Source: an uncultured Bacilli bacterium | GTDB taxonomy: Bacteria; Bacillota_I; Bacilli_A; RF39; UBA660 | NCBI GenBank assembly: GCA_944332505.1 | Contig: CALVKC010000016.1 | Location: 1-18,221, forward strand | DNA: 18,221 bases | Direction: 5' to 3' | Shown here: positions 1-5,669 of the stretch, piece after piece | Layout of the letters: each line of letters begins with the position of its first letter | How positions within the stretch are numbered: position 1 is the first letter of the stretch | The notes under the pieces: model-generated | Seen by the model: the letters and a program-made list of their open reading frames with translations, nothing else | Database searches by the model: none | Told to the model about the DNA's origin: nothing | Translations under genes and position numbers: made by a program

Positions 1-85
1 TATTTGTTATATCATGTATCATATGTTTTCTTGCATTTCTTATTTTTTGATATAATCTTTGTATTTTTAATTTCATTATCAACCA

Positions 86-640
86 CCCTGCACTGAAAGT
101 GCATGGTTTATAGTGATGACCGAAAGTCATACTATGTTAAAGCTTACTATCTTGTCTAAAAATGTCATCAACATTATCATTTTGATTTTCTATATATTTT
201 TCTATCATATCTTGTGTTACTTTTCCTACACTTCTACAAAAATATCCCATCACCCACATGTGCTGACCCCAAAATTATTTTCTGAAACTCGGAAATTCTT
301 CTTGTAATTTTTTTGAACTTCTCCCTTTAATATATTGCATAACTTGAGATACAGAAAGTGATGCTGGAATACTTAATAGCAAATGTACGTGTTCTGGTTG
401 GATGTTTCCTCTTACAATTGTTATTCCTTTTGCTGTGCATCCTTGCATCAACAATATTTTTAATCTATTTACTATTTTCCCTCTTAATATCTTTCTTCTA
501 TACTTTGTTATCCATACTACATGTACTTCCAAATCATATTGTGTGTGGGCTCCTCTTCTCATTTGTATCACCACAATGTGTTGTAATACTTTTTGTTTGT
601 TTTTCCAGTCCTAGATGGATTTATGTGGCTAAAGCCAATG
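86..640 (-). mobile_element. IS200/IS605-family element, tnpA only, probably inactive
   Basis: This is the minimum span between the subterminal hairpins; the true ends lie somewhat outside and I could not fix them. The downstream (RE) side has two hairpins: a 6-bp stem TGCACT/AGTGCA at 89-103, and a longer one at 110-135 (ATAGT and ATGAC paired with GTCAT and ACTAT, one bulged base). The upstream (LE) side has a hairpin TGGC-TAAA-GCCA at 626-637. Subterminal hairpins at both ends and no inverted terminal repeats are the hallmark of this single-strand-transposing family. No tnpB gene is present, so it is IS200-like. The transposase is broken by a stop codon, so the copy is likely dead or dependent on a helper. 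Confidence 0.75.
137..562 (-). pseudogene. tnpA: IS200/IS605 Y1 transposase TnpA, interrupted by an in-frame stop
   Basis: HUH-endonuclease transposase that cuts and rejoins single-stranded element ends. The N-terminal part has the family pattern RRGAHTQYDLEVHVVW and the HUH metal-binding motif HVH within PEHVHLLL. Reading is open from ATG at 562 to a TAA at 275-277. Past that stop, in the same frame, the normal family C-terminus continues (FWGQHMW, then YFCRSVGKVTQDMIEKYIENQ) to a TAA at 137-139, giving a 141-codon gene. The catalytic tyrosine helix (YIENQ) lies wholly beyond the internal stop. A single change, most simply CAA(Gln) to TAA, explains it. ATG 562 is chosen because GGTGAT stands four bases upstream; a GTG at 574 is the alternative. 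The plus-strand open frames over this stretch are shadows. Confidence 0.85.
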
Positions 641-689
641 GATATTATCCTCCAGTGCTTAGCATATTATATTTGCAAATAACTTTTTG

Positions 690-741
690 CAAACTTTTAC
701 CTTTTGTAAAGAAAATTCCTAGTATATTAAAAAAGAATTAT
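690..741 (-). repeat. Intergenic repeat, copy B
   Basis: Aligns over about 52 bases with copy A at 3265-3316 in the same orientation, with roughly seven differences including a one-base indel. Both copies contain TTACCTTTT and AAATTCCTAGTATA followed by an A-run. On the minus strand both copies begin in the T-run just after a gene's terminator hairpin. Copy B has only one arm (AGGAATTT side) of the long inverted repeat seen around copy A; the region where the other arm would be is occupied by the IS200-like end. Confidence 0.7.
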
Positions 742-756
742 CTATTCAATAATTCT
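729..756 (-). terminator. Intrinsic terminator of the VirB2-like pair, cut off by the ISL3 insertion
   Basis: Perfect 8-bp stem AGAATTAT/ATAATTCT (734-741 and 749-756) with a 7-base loop, followed on the minus strand by a run of T (complement of the A-run at 729-734). Removing the ISL3 element and one copy of its flanking repeat places this hairpin about 9 bases past the stop codon of the gene ending at 2256. It is therefore the original terminator of that operon, now about 1.5 kb away. Confidence 0.75.
748..756. repeat. Flanking direct repeat (target-site duplication), left copy
   Basis: AATAATTCT directly abuts the left end of the ISL3 element and is repeated exactly at 2249-2257 on the other side. 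The family typically duplicates 8 bp; one of the nine bases may match by chance. The duplicated sequence is one arm of the terminator stem. Confidence 0.8.
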
Positions 757-2248
757 GGTTCTATAATAAATAGTGTTGGTGAGTAAAAATCACTAATACT
801 ATTTTTTGTATAAAAAATGAGTCATAACCAGAAACTCATGATAAAATATTAATTGGAAAAACATGAAAGGATCTGATTAAATGACTCATAATGATTATAC
901 CAAATTAATCTTAAATATTAAAGATGATAATATATATTTTTATGATAATTTGTTAACTATAGAAAATATTAAAGGTATTGATACTAAAGTTTTTCATGCT
1001 TATCTTACTTATATTCCTGAATATTGTCCTAAATGTGGTCATATTAATGAAAGTACTGATGATATTATTAAATGGAATTTTAAGAAAAATTGTGATATTA
1101 AAATCACTAAAGCTTGTGGTTATAATACTATTCTTAGACTTGATAAGCAAAGATTTTATTGTAAAAACTGTAATAGAACCTTTATTGCTTCTACTTCTAT
1201 TGTTGATTTTCATAAACAAATATCTAATGATACTAACCTAAATATTAAATTAGAATTAATGCAGAAAGGTGCTGAAAAAGATATCGCTAAAAGAAACAAT
1301 GTTTCTACTAATCATGTTAATAGAATTTTAGACAGTATCTCTGAAGATAAATTAGTTAAAAATAATGGCTTTTTACCTGAAGTTTTAGGCATTGACGAGT
1401 TTAAGGCTACTAAAGATACCAAATCTAAAATGGCTTTGATTATTGTCGATCAAATACATGCCAATATTTTTGATATTAATAATTCTAGGTTGTCTAAAGA
1501 TATTGAATCTTACTTTAATATGTACCCTAAAAAGGAAAGAGACAAAGTTAAATTTATAACTATAGATTTATATAAACCATATTACAAATTACTTAGAAAA
1601 ATCTTTAGAAATGCTATTTTAATTCCTGATAGATTTCATATAGACATTCAAGTTAGAGATGCTTTAGATCATACTAGAATTAAGTTATGTGTTAAATCTA
1701 ATCCTAACTATAGAAAGCTTAAAAAATACTGGAAATTAATTCTTAAAAATGAAGATGAGCTTTCTAATAAAAAACATTATTCAAAATGTTTTAGAAAAGA
1801 AGTTTCACAGGTTGATATAGTAACTTATTTAATTAATACAAACGAAGAATTATATAATACTTACCAAATATATCAAGGTATTATAAAAGTCATTGACACT
1901 AGAGATAAAGATAAATTTTTAAACATTATTCACCATCATCCTAAAGATATTTCTAAATATATGAAAAAGGCTTTAAGAACATTCAGAAACATGGAAAAAT
2001 ATATTGTTAATGCTTTTGACTACGAATATTCTAATGGTATTACTGAGGGTATGAATAATTTAATTAAACAAATCAAACACACAGCTTGTGGTTATAGAAA
2101 ATTTAAACATTTAAAAGCTAGAGTTATGCTTATTAAGGGTTTACTTAATCCAATTAAAGCACAATAAAAGAAGGCCTATTTTTGACCTCCTTATCAAGTT
2201 CATTTATCATTAGTTTTTGGTTCCACCAACACTACTTGACATTGAACC
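757..2248 (+). mobile_element. Complete ISL3-family insertion sequence
   Basis: A 1492-bp element. The terminal inverted repeats are 757-781 and 2224-2248, both starting GGTTC and sharing the block TAGTGTTGGTG; 20 of 25 positions match. The GGTTC/GGCTC-type end is usual for the ISL3 family. A 9-bp direct repeat flanks it, so the insertion looks recent and clean. It carries one full-length transposase gene. Inside the left end, hairpins at about 791-816 (T-run/A-run) and 817-839 (ATGAGT/ACTCAT) lie ahead of the gene and could limit read-in transcription from outside. Confidence 0.9.
881..2167 (+). CDS. ISL3-family DDE transposase
   Basis: Catalyses cut-and-paste movement of the surrounding element. 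The 428-aa length fits the family. The N-terminal zinc-binding part has two Cys pairs: C49/C52 in CPKC and C94/C97 in CKNC. A helix-turn-helix-like stretch follows (about residues 130-150, AEKDIAKRNNVSTNHVNRIL). The catalytic acidic residues are probably D172 in LGIDEFK, D229 in FITIDLYKPY and E389 in ITEGMNNLIK; the following KFKHLKARVML is the usual family ending. The gene is intact from ATG to TAA, with GAAAGGATCTG upstream as ribosome-binding site. It is the only protein gene on the plus strand, opposite to the pilus genes, as expected for an inserted element. Confidence 0.95.
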   Translation: MTHNDYTKLILNIKDDNIYFYDNLLTIENIKGIDTKVFHAYLTYIPEYCPKCGHINESTDDIIKWNFKKNCDIKITKACGYNTILRLDKQRFYCKNCNRTFIASTSIVDFHKQISNDTNLNIKLELMQKGAEKDIAKRNNVSTNHVNRILDSISEDKLVKNNGFLPEVLGIDEFKATKDTKSKMALIIVDQIHANIFDINNSRLSKDIESYFNMYPKKERDKVKFITIDLYKPYYKLLRKIFRNAILIPDRFHIDIQVRDALDHTRIKLCVKSNPNYRKLKKYWKLILKNEDELSNKKHYSKCFRKEVSQVDIVTYLINTNEELYNTYQIYQGIIKVIDTRDKDKFLNIIHHHPKDISKYMKKALRTFRNMEKYIVNAFDYEYSNGITEGMNNLIKQIKHTACGYRKFKHLKARVMLIKGLLNPIKAQ

Positions 2249-2257
2249 AATAATTCT
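2249..2257. repeat. Flanking direct repeat (target-site duplication), right copy
   Basis: Second copy of AATAATTCT next to the right end of the ISL3 element. It overlaps the last two bases of the TAG stop (2256-2258, minus strand) of the neighbouring gene, whose reading frame is unchanged by the insertion. Confidence 0.8.
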
Positions 2258-2648
2258 ATTCACTTGTTTCATTATTTGTATCAACACCATTAATAAATTT
2301 CTTGCTACAGCTCCAAATATCGCTAACAGTAGTACCATCTGGATTAGTACTATCTTCAACACCTGAAATTAAATTAACAGCAAGTTGAACAATAAATATA
2401 ATCAAAAATACAACTAAAGCAGAAATAAGACGTGATACGAATGCTTTTTGATATTTTTTTATATCTTCTTCTTTTTTTGCAACTACAGATTTAGCAAAAT
2501 CAAGCATACCCCAAATAATAAGTAATATTGGTACGACAATTTTAATACCTGTAATAATTGTTGACACTACATTAAATAAAACATTTGGCACTAAAATACC
2601 TTCACATAATGTTGAGTCAGCAGCATCTAACACATAGAATAAATCCAT
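2256..2648 (-). CDS. Small two-helix membrane protein, VirB2/TrbC (T4SS pilin)-like, paralog 2
   Basis: About 130 aa with two hydrophobic helices (IVVPILLIIWGMLDFAKSVV and LISALVVFLIIFIVQLAVNL) joined by a short Lys/Glu-rich loop. This is the layout of VirB2/TrbC-type type IV secretion pilins and related small conjugation proteins. It is clearly paralogous to the gene just upstream: same IIWGM(I/L)DFAK motif, same C-terminal W-x-C-x-K-x-x-I-N-G motif and a matching N-terminal Cys, so a conserved disulfide is possible. A 30-bp stretch (2505-2534) is identical to 2892-2921 in the paralog. The start is uncertain: GTG at 2660 opens the frame, but ATG at 2648 seems likelier. It is second in a two-gene operon and has lost its terminator to the ISL3 insertion. 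The family call rests on topology and remembered pattern, not a search. Confidence 0.7.
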   Translation of the reverse strand: MDLFYVLDAADSTLCEGILVPNVLFNVVSTIITGIKIVVPILLIIWGMLDFAKSVVAKKEEDIKKYQKAFVSRLISALVVFLIIFIVQLAVNLISGVEDSTNPDGTTVSDIWSCSKKFINGVDTNNETSE

Positions 2649-2675
2649 TCCGATTCCCACTTTCTATTTTAAAAA

Positions 2676-3038
2676 TTAAGGTTGTCCATTAATTAAGCTC
2701 TTAGCACAAGTCCAAGCATTATTAGCATCATTACCTTCTCCACCAACACTAGCAGCTAAGTTAATAGCAAGTTGTACAATGGTAACAATTAAGAATACAA
2801 CAACAGCTGCAATCAATCTTTTTATAAAAGTCTTTTGCCCAGCTTTTATTTTATCCTCATCTTGTCCAATAATCGCTTTAGCAAAGTCAATCATACCCCA
2901 AATAATAAGTAATATTGGTACTACAACTTGAATTGCAATTACAATCAAATGAACAACATTTCCTATTCCTTCAGGAATACCTTGACCAGAAGTACCTAAA
3001 ACACCAGTACAATAATCCAAAACGTTAACTAAATTCAT
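2676..3038 (-). CDS. Small two-helix membrane protein, VirB2/TrbC (T4SS pilin)-like, paralog 1
   Basis: 120 aa. Hydrophobic helices lie at about residues 27-55 and 74-97, separated by an acidic/basic loop (GQDEDKIKAGQKTFIKR). Cys10 and Cys111 are conserved in the downstream paralog. There is no Sec-type cleavage site or sortase signal, so the protein is probably integral, with both ends outside if the charged loop faces the cytoplasm. It has the best expression signals in the window: a near-consensus promoter and an AGGAGG site seven bases before ATG. High expression would suit a structural subunit. Its place directly after a Tad locus suggests a joint role in a surface structure. A holin-like or general membrane protein cannot be excluded. 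Confidence 0.72.
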   Translation of the reverse strand: MNLVNVLDYCTGVLGTSGQGIPEGIGNVVHLIVIAIQVVVPILLIIWGMIDFAKAIIGQDEDKIKAGQKTFIKRLIAAVVVFLIVTIVQLAINLAASVGGEGNDANNAWTCAKSLINGQP

Positions 3039-3067
3039 AATTTAACCTCCTCTTAACTTATACTATA

Positions 3068-3096
3068 AATATACCTTTAATTACCATTTTTGTCAA
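3068..3096 (-). promoter_or_regulatory. Strong sigma-A-type promoter for the VirB2-like pair
   Basis: On the minus strand, TTGACA (3096-3091), a 17-base spacer, then TATATT (3073-3068). The start codon of the first gene is at 3038, with AGGAGG in between. A second TTGACA (3130-3125) lies upstream with a weaker -10 and may be a tandem promoter. Confidence 0.85.
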
Positions 3097-3238
3097 TAGA
3101 ATACATAACTACTTTAGAACAAAATGTCAAAATTTACTGATTAGATAGATCGTTTCAAATATAATACATACTTTTTATAAGCCTTTAAACATTATATTAA
3201 TTGTGGCATCATAATCTCGTTTACTCTCTGTATAACAC

Positions 3239-3298
3239 ACTAGGAATTTCCATTTTCTCAACTTCAAATCTTTACCTTTTACAAAGCAAATTCCTAGT
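3239..3298 (-). repeat. Long inverted repeat / RNA stem-loop behind the CpaE-like gene
   Basis: Perfect 11-bp arms ACTAGGAATTT and AAATTCCTAGT (3288-3298 and 3239-3249) enclose a 38-base middle. On the minus-strand RNA the stem extends outward by about four more pairs if G-U wobbles are allowed; the opposite strand would have A-C mismatches there. That asymmetry suggests an RNA made from the minus strand. The remaining 3097-3238 stretch shows no gene. Alternatives are a 60-bp MITE-like element or a long terminator-like structure. Confidence 0.6.
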
Positions 3299-3316
3299 AT
3301 ATAAAAAAGAGATTAT
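3265..3316 (-). repeat. Intergenic repeat, copy A
   Basis: Partner of copy B at 690-741 in the same orientation, about 86 percent identical by eye over 52 bases. It overlaps the last bases of the CpaE-like gene and one arm of the inverted repeat. The two copies bracket the two-gene VirB2-like unit. Confidence 0.7.
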
Positions 3317-3326
3317 TTAAATAACC
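3303..3326 (-). terminator. Weak intrinsic terminator of the CpaE-like gene
   Basis: On the minus strand GGTTAT-TTAA-ATAATC is followed by TCTTTTTT. The hairpin contains the TAA stop codon (3313-3315). The stem is short and A/T-rich, so efficiency is doubtful. Confidence 0.4.
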
Positions 3327-4323
3327 CCATAAATCCTTTTTTATTACTTTCCCCACCAGAAACATCTTGTTTATAAAATCCTAATTTAACCAAAAATTTA
3401 TCTAGATCAGCATTATTAGAACTTTGATCATTAAGTGGTGGAATTTTATAAAACACACTTAAACCAGTTTCATACTCAAAATCAGAAACATCTTGATCAC
3501 TAAGCATACATTGATTTAATACAATTTTCTTATTTTTACTACGTTCTAAGACGTTCGGATCACGTGCCAATAACTTGTTAAGTTGAATCTTAGAAGGCTC
3601 TAACAAATAAATTGTTTCACTAGCAAAACCCTCAGCTACAGAACTACTATTCGCATCAATTAAAATAACATCCGAATTACTATACTTAGATATAGTATTA
3701 CCAAGCTCATTACTAGACACACTATACATCTTGTCTTCATCAAAATACATAAAATCGTGTTTATCCACCTCAATAGCCACAACATCATAATTACGGGCTA
3801 ATTGTTTTTTTGCAATATATGTTAAAGTTGTTGAGCCTGCTCCAGGTGTAATATCTTTAAAACAAATAACTGTATTATTTTTAAACTCTTGATAAGGACT
3901 AGAAGATGGTACTGCATTATTATAAGATGCTCCATGAGTTGTATCTAATTGATGATATTGAGCAACATCACGATAACTATTCGGATGTTCATAAAGCCAT
4001 TTTACACCTTCAACATTCATAGTAAAATTATATATTCTCATCGAAATTAAATCAGATAAATATTCAGGATCTGAAGTTTCAGGTGAACCATCTAACAGTA
4101 AAATAACTTTATCTACATCAAGCGACAAAGACAACTTTTGTAAAGTTTTAATATTTTTATAATCCTTTAAAGCTGTAACATCCAAAATCATTTTATTAAA
4201 GAAGAAATTCTCAAATGTCCCAATAATCTCATCAACAGTATATTCTCCTTCTAGTTTTTTAATAACTTCAATATCTAAACCAGCTAATGCATCACGATAT
4301 TTGTTAGCAACTATTACATTCAC
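3313..4323 (-). CDS. CpaE/TadZ-like Tad-locus protein with degenerate ATPase site
   Basis: 336 aa. Residues about 1-120 look like a receiver-type alpha/beta domain, as in CpaE/TadZ. A proline/serine linker follows, then a MinD-like domain from about residue 150. In that domain TVICFKDITPGAGSTTLTY occupies the P-loop position and DVILIDAN (218-225) the Walker B strand. A deviant Walker A normally reads KGGxGK(T/S); here it is TPGAGSTT, so both lysines are missing and ATP hydrolysis is doubtful. In Tad systems this protein positions the assembly machine at the membrane. The start is GTG with AGGGAGGTGAGG upstream. It is last in the main pilus operon, 15 bases after the second minor pilin. Assignment rests on locus position plus the MinD-like pattern. 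Confidence 0.72.
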   Translation of the reverse strand: MNVIVANKYRDALAGLDIEVIKKLEGEYTVDEIIGTFENFFFNKMILDVTALKDYKNIKTLQKLSLSLDVDKVILLLDGSPETSDPEYLSDLISMRIYNFTMNVEGVKWLYEHPNSYRDVAQYHQLDTTHGASYNNAVPSSSPYQEFKNNTVICFKDITPGAGSTTLTYIAKKQLARNYDVVAIEVDKHDFMYFDEDKMYSVSSNELGNTISKYSNSDVILIDANSSSVAEGFASETIYLLEPSKIQLNKLLARDPNVLERSKNKKIVLNQCMLSDQDVSDFEYETGLSVFYKIPPLNDQSSNNADLDKFLVKLGFYKQDVSGGESNKKGFMGLFK

Positions 4324-4338
4324 TTGTTCCTCACCTCC

Positions 4339-4824
4339 CTAACTATCTACCTCGTTAAATATCATAGTCTCACCACTTACAGGTAATTTTAGCAAACCAC
4401 TTAAAATTGGTACATCAAAATACATATAAGCTGTAACACGATAATATTTACCACATTTTGCTTTATCAGAACCAGCAGTACATGTATCAAACTCATAAAC
4501 ACAATACTGATAATCACCATCAGTATTTACAAGTTTTCCCGTTTCACCACCATTACCAGTTACTGTAGGACAATTTTCGGTATTTCTAGTATTTCCTGTA
4601 TTAATTCTATAACCAATACTTGAAATCCATTCTTCTACTCTATCCTCAGTAGAATCATTAATCCCAGTTGTATATCCCTGATCCTTTTCAATTTCTTCAA
4701 TTATCTTATTTTTAACTTTAAAAGCCTTTGAATAAGAAAGGGAACCTATAAAGAAAGCAAGCAAAATTATAACAAATATAATTACCAAGTTATAAATGCC
4801 CGCATTAGCAATTGCCTCTTTCAT
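4339..4824 (-). CDS. TadE-like minor pilin, paralog 2
   Basis: 161 aa starting MKEAIANAGIYN, then one hydrophobic helix (about residues 10-31) and an extracellular domain with four cysteines. Paralogous to the gene upstream: shared SY-x-KAFKV after the helix, a SIGY motif, a YCVY-x-F strand and an ending with D-x-PI and LPV-x-x-GE. TadE/TadF-type pseudopilins are integral proteins needed for Tad pilus assembly and occur in such loci. Its ATG overlaps the upstream stop (ATGA, 4821-4824), which implies translational coupling, and GGGGGCGAG serves as ribosome-binding site. The N-terminus has almost no leader before the helix. Confidence 0.72.
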   Translation of the reverse strand: MKEAIANAGIYNLVIIFVIILLAFFIGSLSYSKAFKVKNKIIEEIEKDQGYTTGINDSTEDRVEEWISSIGYRINTGNTRNTENCPTVTGNGGETGKLVNTDGDYQYCVYEFDTCTAGSDKAKCGKYYRVTAYMYFDVPILSGLLKLPVSGETMIFNEVDS

Positions 4825-5318
4825 ATTCTCGCCCCCTGTTCTTGACTATCACTGAAATTATATATCCTCTCGCCTTTAGTATAAACAGGTAATTTAAATG
4901 CACCAACAATTGGTAAATCAACATAAATATAACTAGTCAATGCATAATTATAGTAAATTGGTTCTTTATCACCATTAAGTCTATTCTTTTCGTTACTACC
5001 TCTATCATCCGAAAAATAATAAACACAATATAAATGTTTAGCACTATTAGAGCGAATTAAAGTTCCACCATCTTTCTCCTCAGGACAAGCATCTTGACCA
5101 GTAGGACTATAAGTATAACCAATACTCACCAAATAATCCTCTATTTCTGCCTCAGAAAATTGATTATATCCCTCAAATTTATCCAAAGAATAAAGTATTC
5201 TTTCGTTAACTTTAAATGCTTTATAGTAACTTATAGTAGCCGAAAGTAAACCAAAAACTATAATTACAAATAAAATAATTATATTGTATAAAAATACACT
5301 ACCAATACTTTCACGCAT
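4821..5318 (-). CDS. TadE-like minor pilin, paralog 1
   Basis: 165 aa: MRESIGSVFLYN, a hydrophobic helix (about residues 8-30), then SYYKAFKV and an outer domain with two cysteines. The strands (SIGYTY, YCVYYF, YIYVDLPI, FKLPV) align with those of the downstream paralog. This fits a TadE-like single-helix pilin-fold subunit; the exact family is inferred from size, topology and location. The ribosome-binding site AAGGTGGTGAT precedes ATG 5318. It ends in TGA overlapping the next ATG, which also shows that UGA is a stop codon here. It is expressed either through the partial terminator behind the Flp gene or by read-through of the long operon. Confidence 0.72.
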   Translation of the reverse strand: MRESIGSVFLYNIIILFVIIVFGLLSATISYYKAFKVNERILYSLDKFEGYNQFSEAEIEDYLVSIGYTYSPTGQDACPEEKDGGTLIRSNSAKHLYCVYYFSDDRGSNEKNRLNGDKEPIYYNYALTSYIYVDLPIVGAFKLPVYTKGERIYNFSDSQEQGARI

Positions 5319-5343
5319 TTAAATCACCACCTTAATATCCAAG

Positions 5344-5364
5344 AAAAACTTGCTCTAAAGCAAG
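5344..5364 (-). terminator. Terminator/attenuator between Flp-like pilin and minor pilins
   Basis: On the minus strand CTTGCT-TTAG-AGCAAG followed by TTTTT. It stands 12 bases after the Flp-like stop codon and ahead of the TadE-like genes with no new promoter evident. Partial termination here would make the Flp-like transcript more abundant than the genes behind it. Confidence 0.7.
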
Positions 5365-5376
5365 CATATTTAAATC

Positions 5377-5610
5377 TTATTGATTTGATGTAGCCTCATT
5401 AACACAATCACGATAACCAGATGCATCATATGCACTACTACCAGCTTGACAACTTCCATTCCTCCAAATTCCACCAGCATCTGAGCAACAAGCTTTTTCA
5501 GCAGAACTACTCATTAAGCTTGTAACGAGTGGAGTAACAACAGCAACAACAACACCAATCAAAATAATAGCTACAACAGTTAAGTTAGCCTCACCAGCTG
5601 CTTCCTTCAT
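5377..5610 (-). CDS. flp: Flp-like major pilin candidate
   Basis: 77 aa, the size of Flp/Tad pilins. MKEAAGEANLT is followed by one hydrophobic helix (about residues 10-32), then a small Cys-rich tail with C41, C42, C54 and C69 (CCSDAGGIW, NGSC, DCV) that could form two disulfides. Ordinary Flp pilins have little or no folded tail, so this is a larger variant. Own extended -10 promoter, AGGAGGGTAGGTGAT ribosome-binding site and a terminator behind it all point to high, separate expression, as expected for the filament subunit. The usual Flp signal (G then x-x-x-E-Y) is not obvious; cleavage after G6 or no cleavage are both possible. The gene lies between tadC and the minor pilins. Confidence 0.75.
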   Translation of the reverse strand: MKEAAGEANLTVVAIILIGVVVAVVTPLVTSLMSSSAEKACCSDAGGIWRNGSCQAGSSAYDASGYRDCVNEATSNQ

Positions 5611-5637
5611 AACTAATCACCTACCCTCCTATTTTTA

Positions 5638-5646
5638 ATTATAACA
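5638..5646 (-). promoter_or_regulatory. Extended -10 promoter of the Flp-like gene
   Basis: TGTTATAAT on the minus strand: a perfect -10 with the TGn extension, about 28 bases before ATG 5610. No good -35 hexamer is visible, which is usual for extended -10 promoters. The same nine bases recur at 13675-13683. Confidence 0.7.
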
Positions 5647-5669
5647 TAGTTTAAAATATTTTACTACAT

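Larger units (their letters stand above)
575..756. other. Non-coding junction between IS200-like and ISL3 elements
   Basis: No gene is seen here. From left to right it holds the IS200-like upstream end with its hairpin (626-637), an AT-rich stretch with inverted repeat TTGCAAA/TTTGCAA (672-691), one copy of the intergenic repeat (690-741), and the intrinsic terminator (729-756) that once closed the operon now beginning across the ISL3 element. The ISL3 left terminal repeat starts at 757. The first 85 bases of the window are also gene-free AT-rich sequence in which I recognise nothing. Confidence 0.6.

Noticed and set aside
113..786. Plus-strand open frames of 64, 142 and 70 codons rich in Phe/Leu/Ser.
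   Set aside because: They are antisense shadows of the IS200-like transposase and its AT-rich flank; no ribosome-binding site and no protein-like pattern.
2168..2195. An intrinsic terminator after the ISL3 transposase (AAGAAGGCC/GACCTCCTT).
   Set aside because: Two mismatches in nine pairs and no T-run after it; too weak to list.
2249..2660. The ISL3 insertion might have disrupted the second VirB2-like gene.
   Set aside because: Removing the element and one flanking repeat restores the same TAG stop at the same codon; the coding end is unchanged. Only the terminator was separated.
4821..4824. A Mycoplasma-like genome with UGA read as tryptophan.
   Set aside because: TGA is the stop in an ATGA overlap, all Trp codons seen in recognisable motifs are TGG, and long genes are intact under the standard code.
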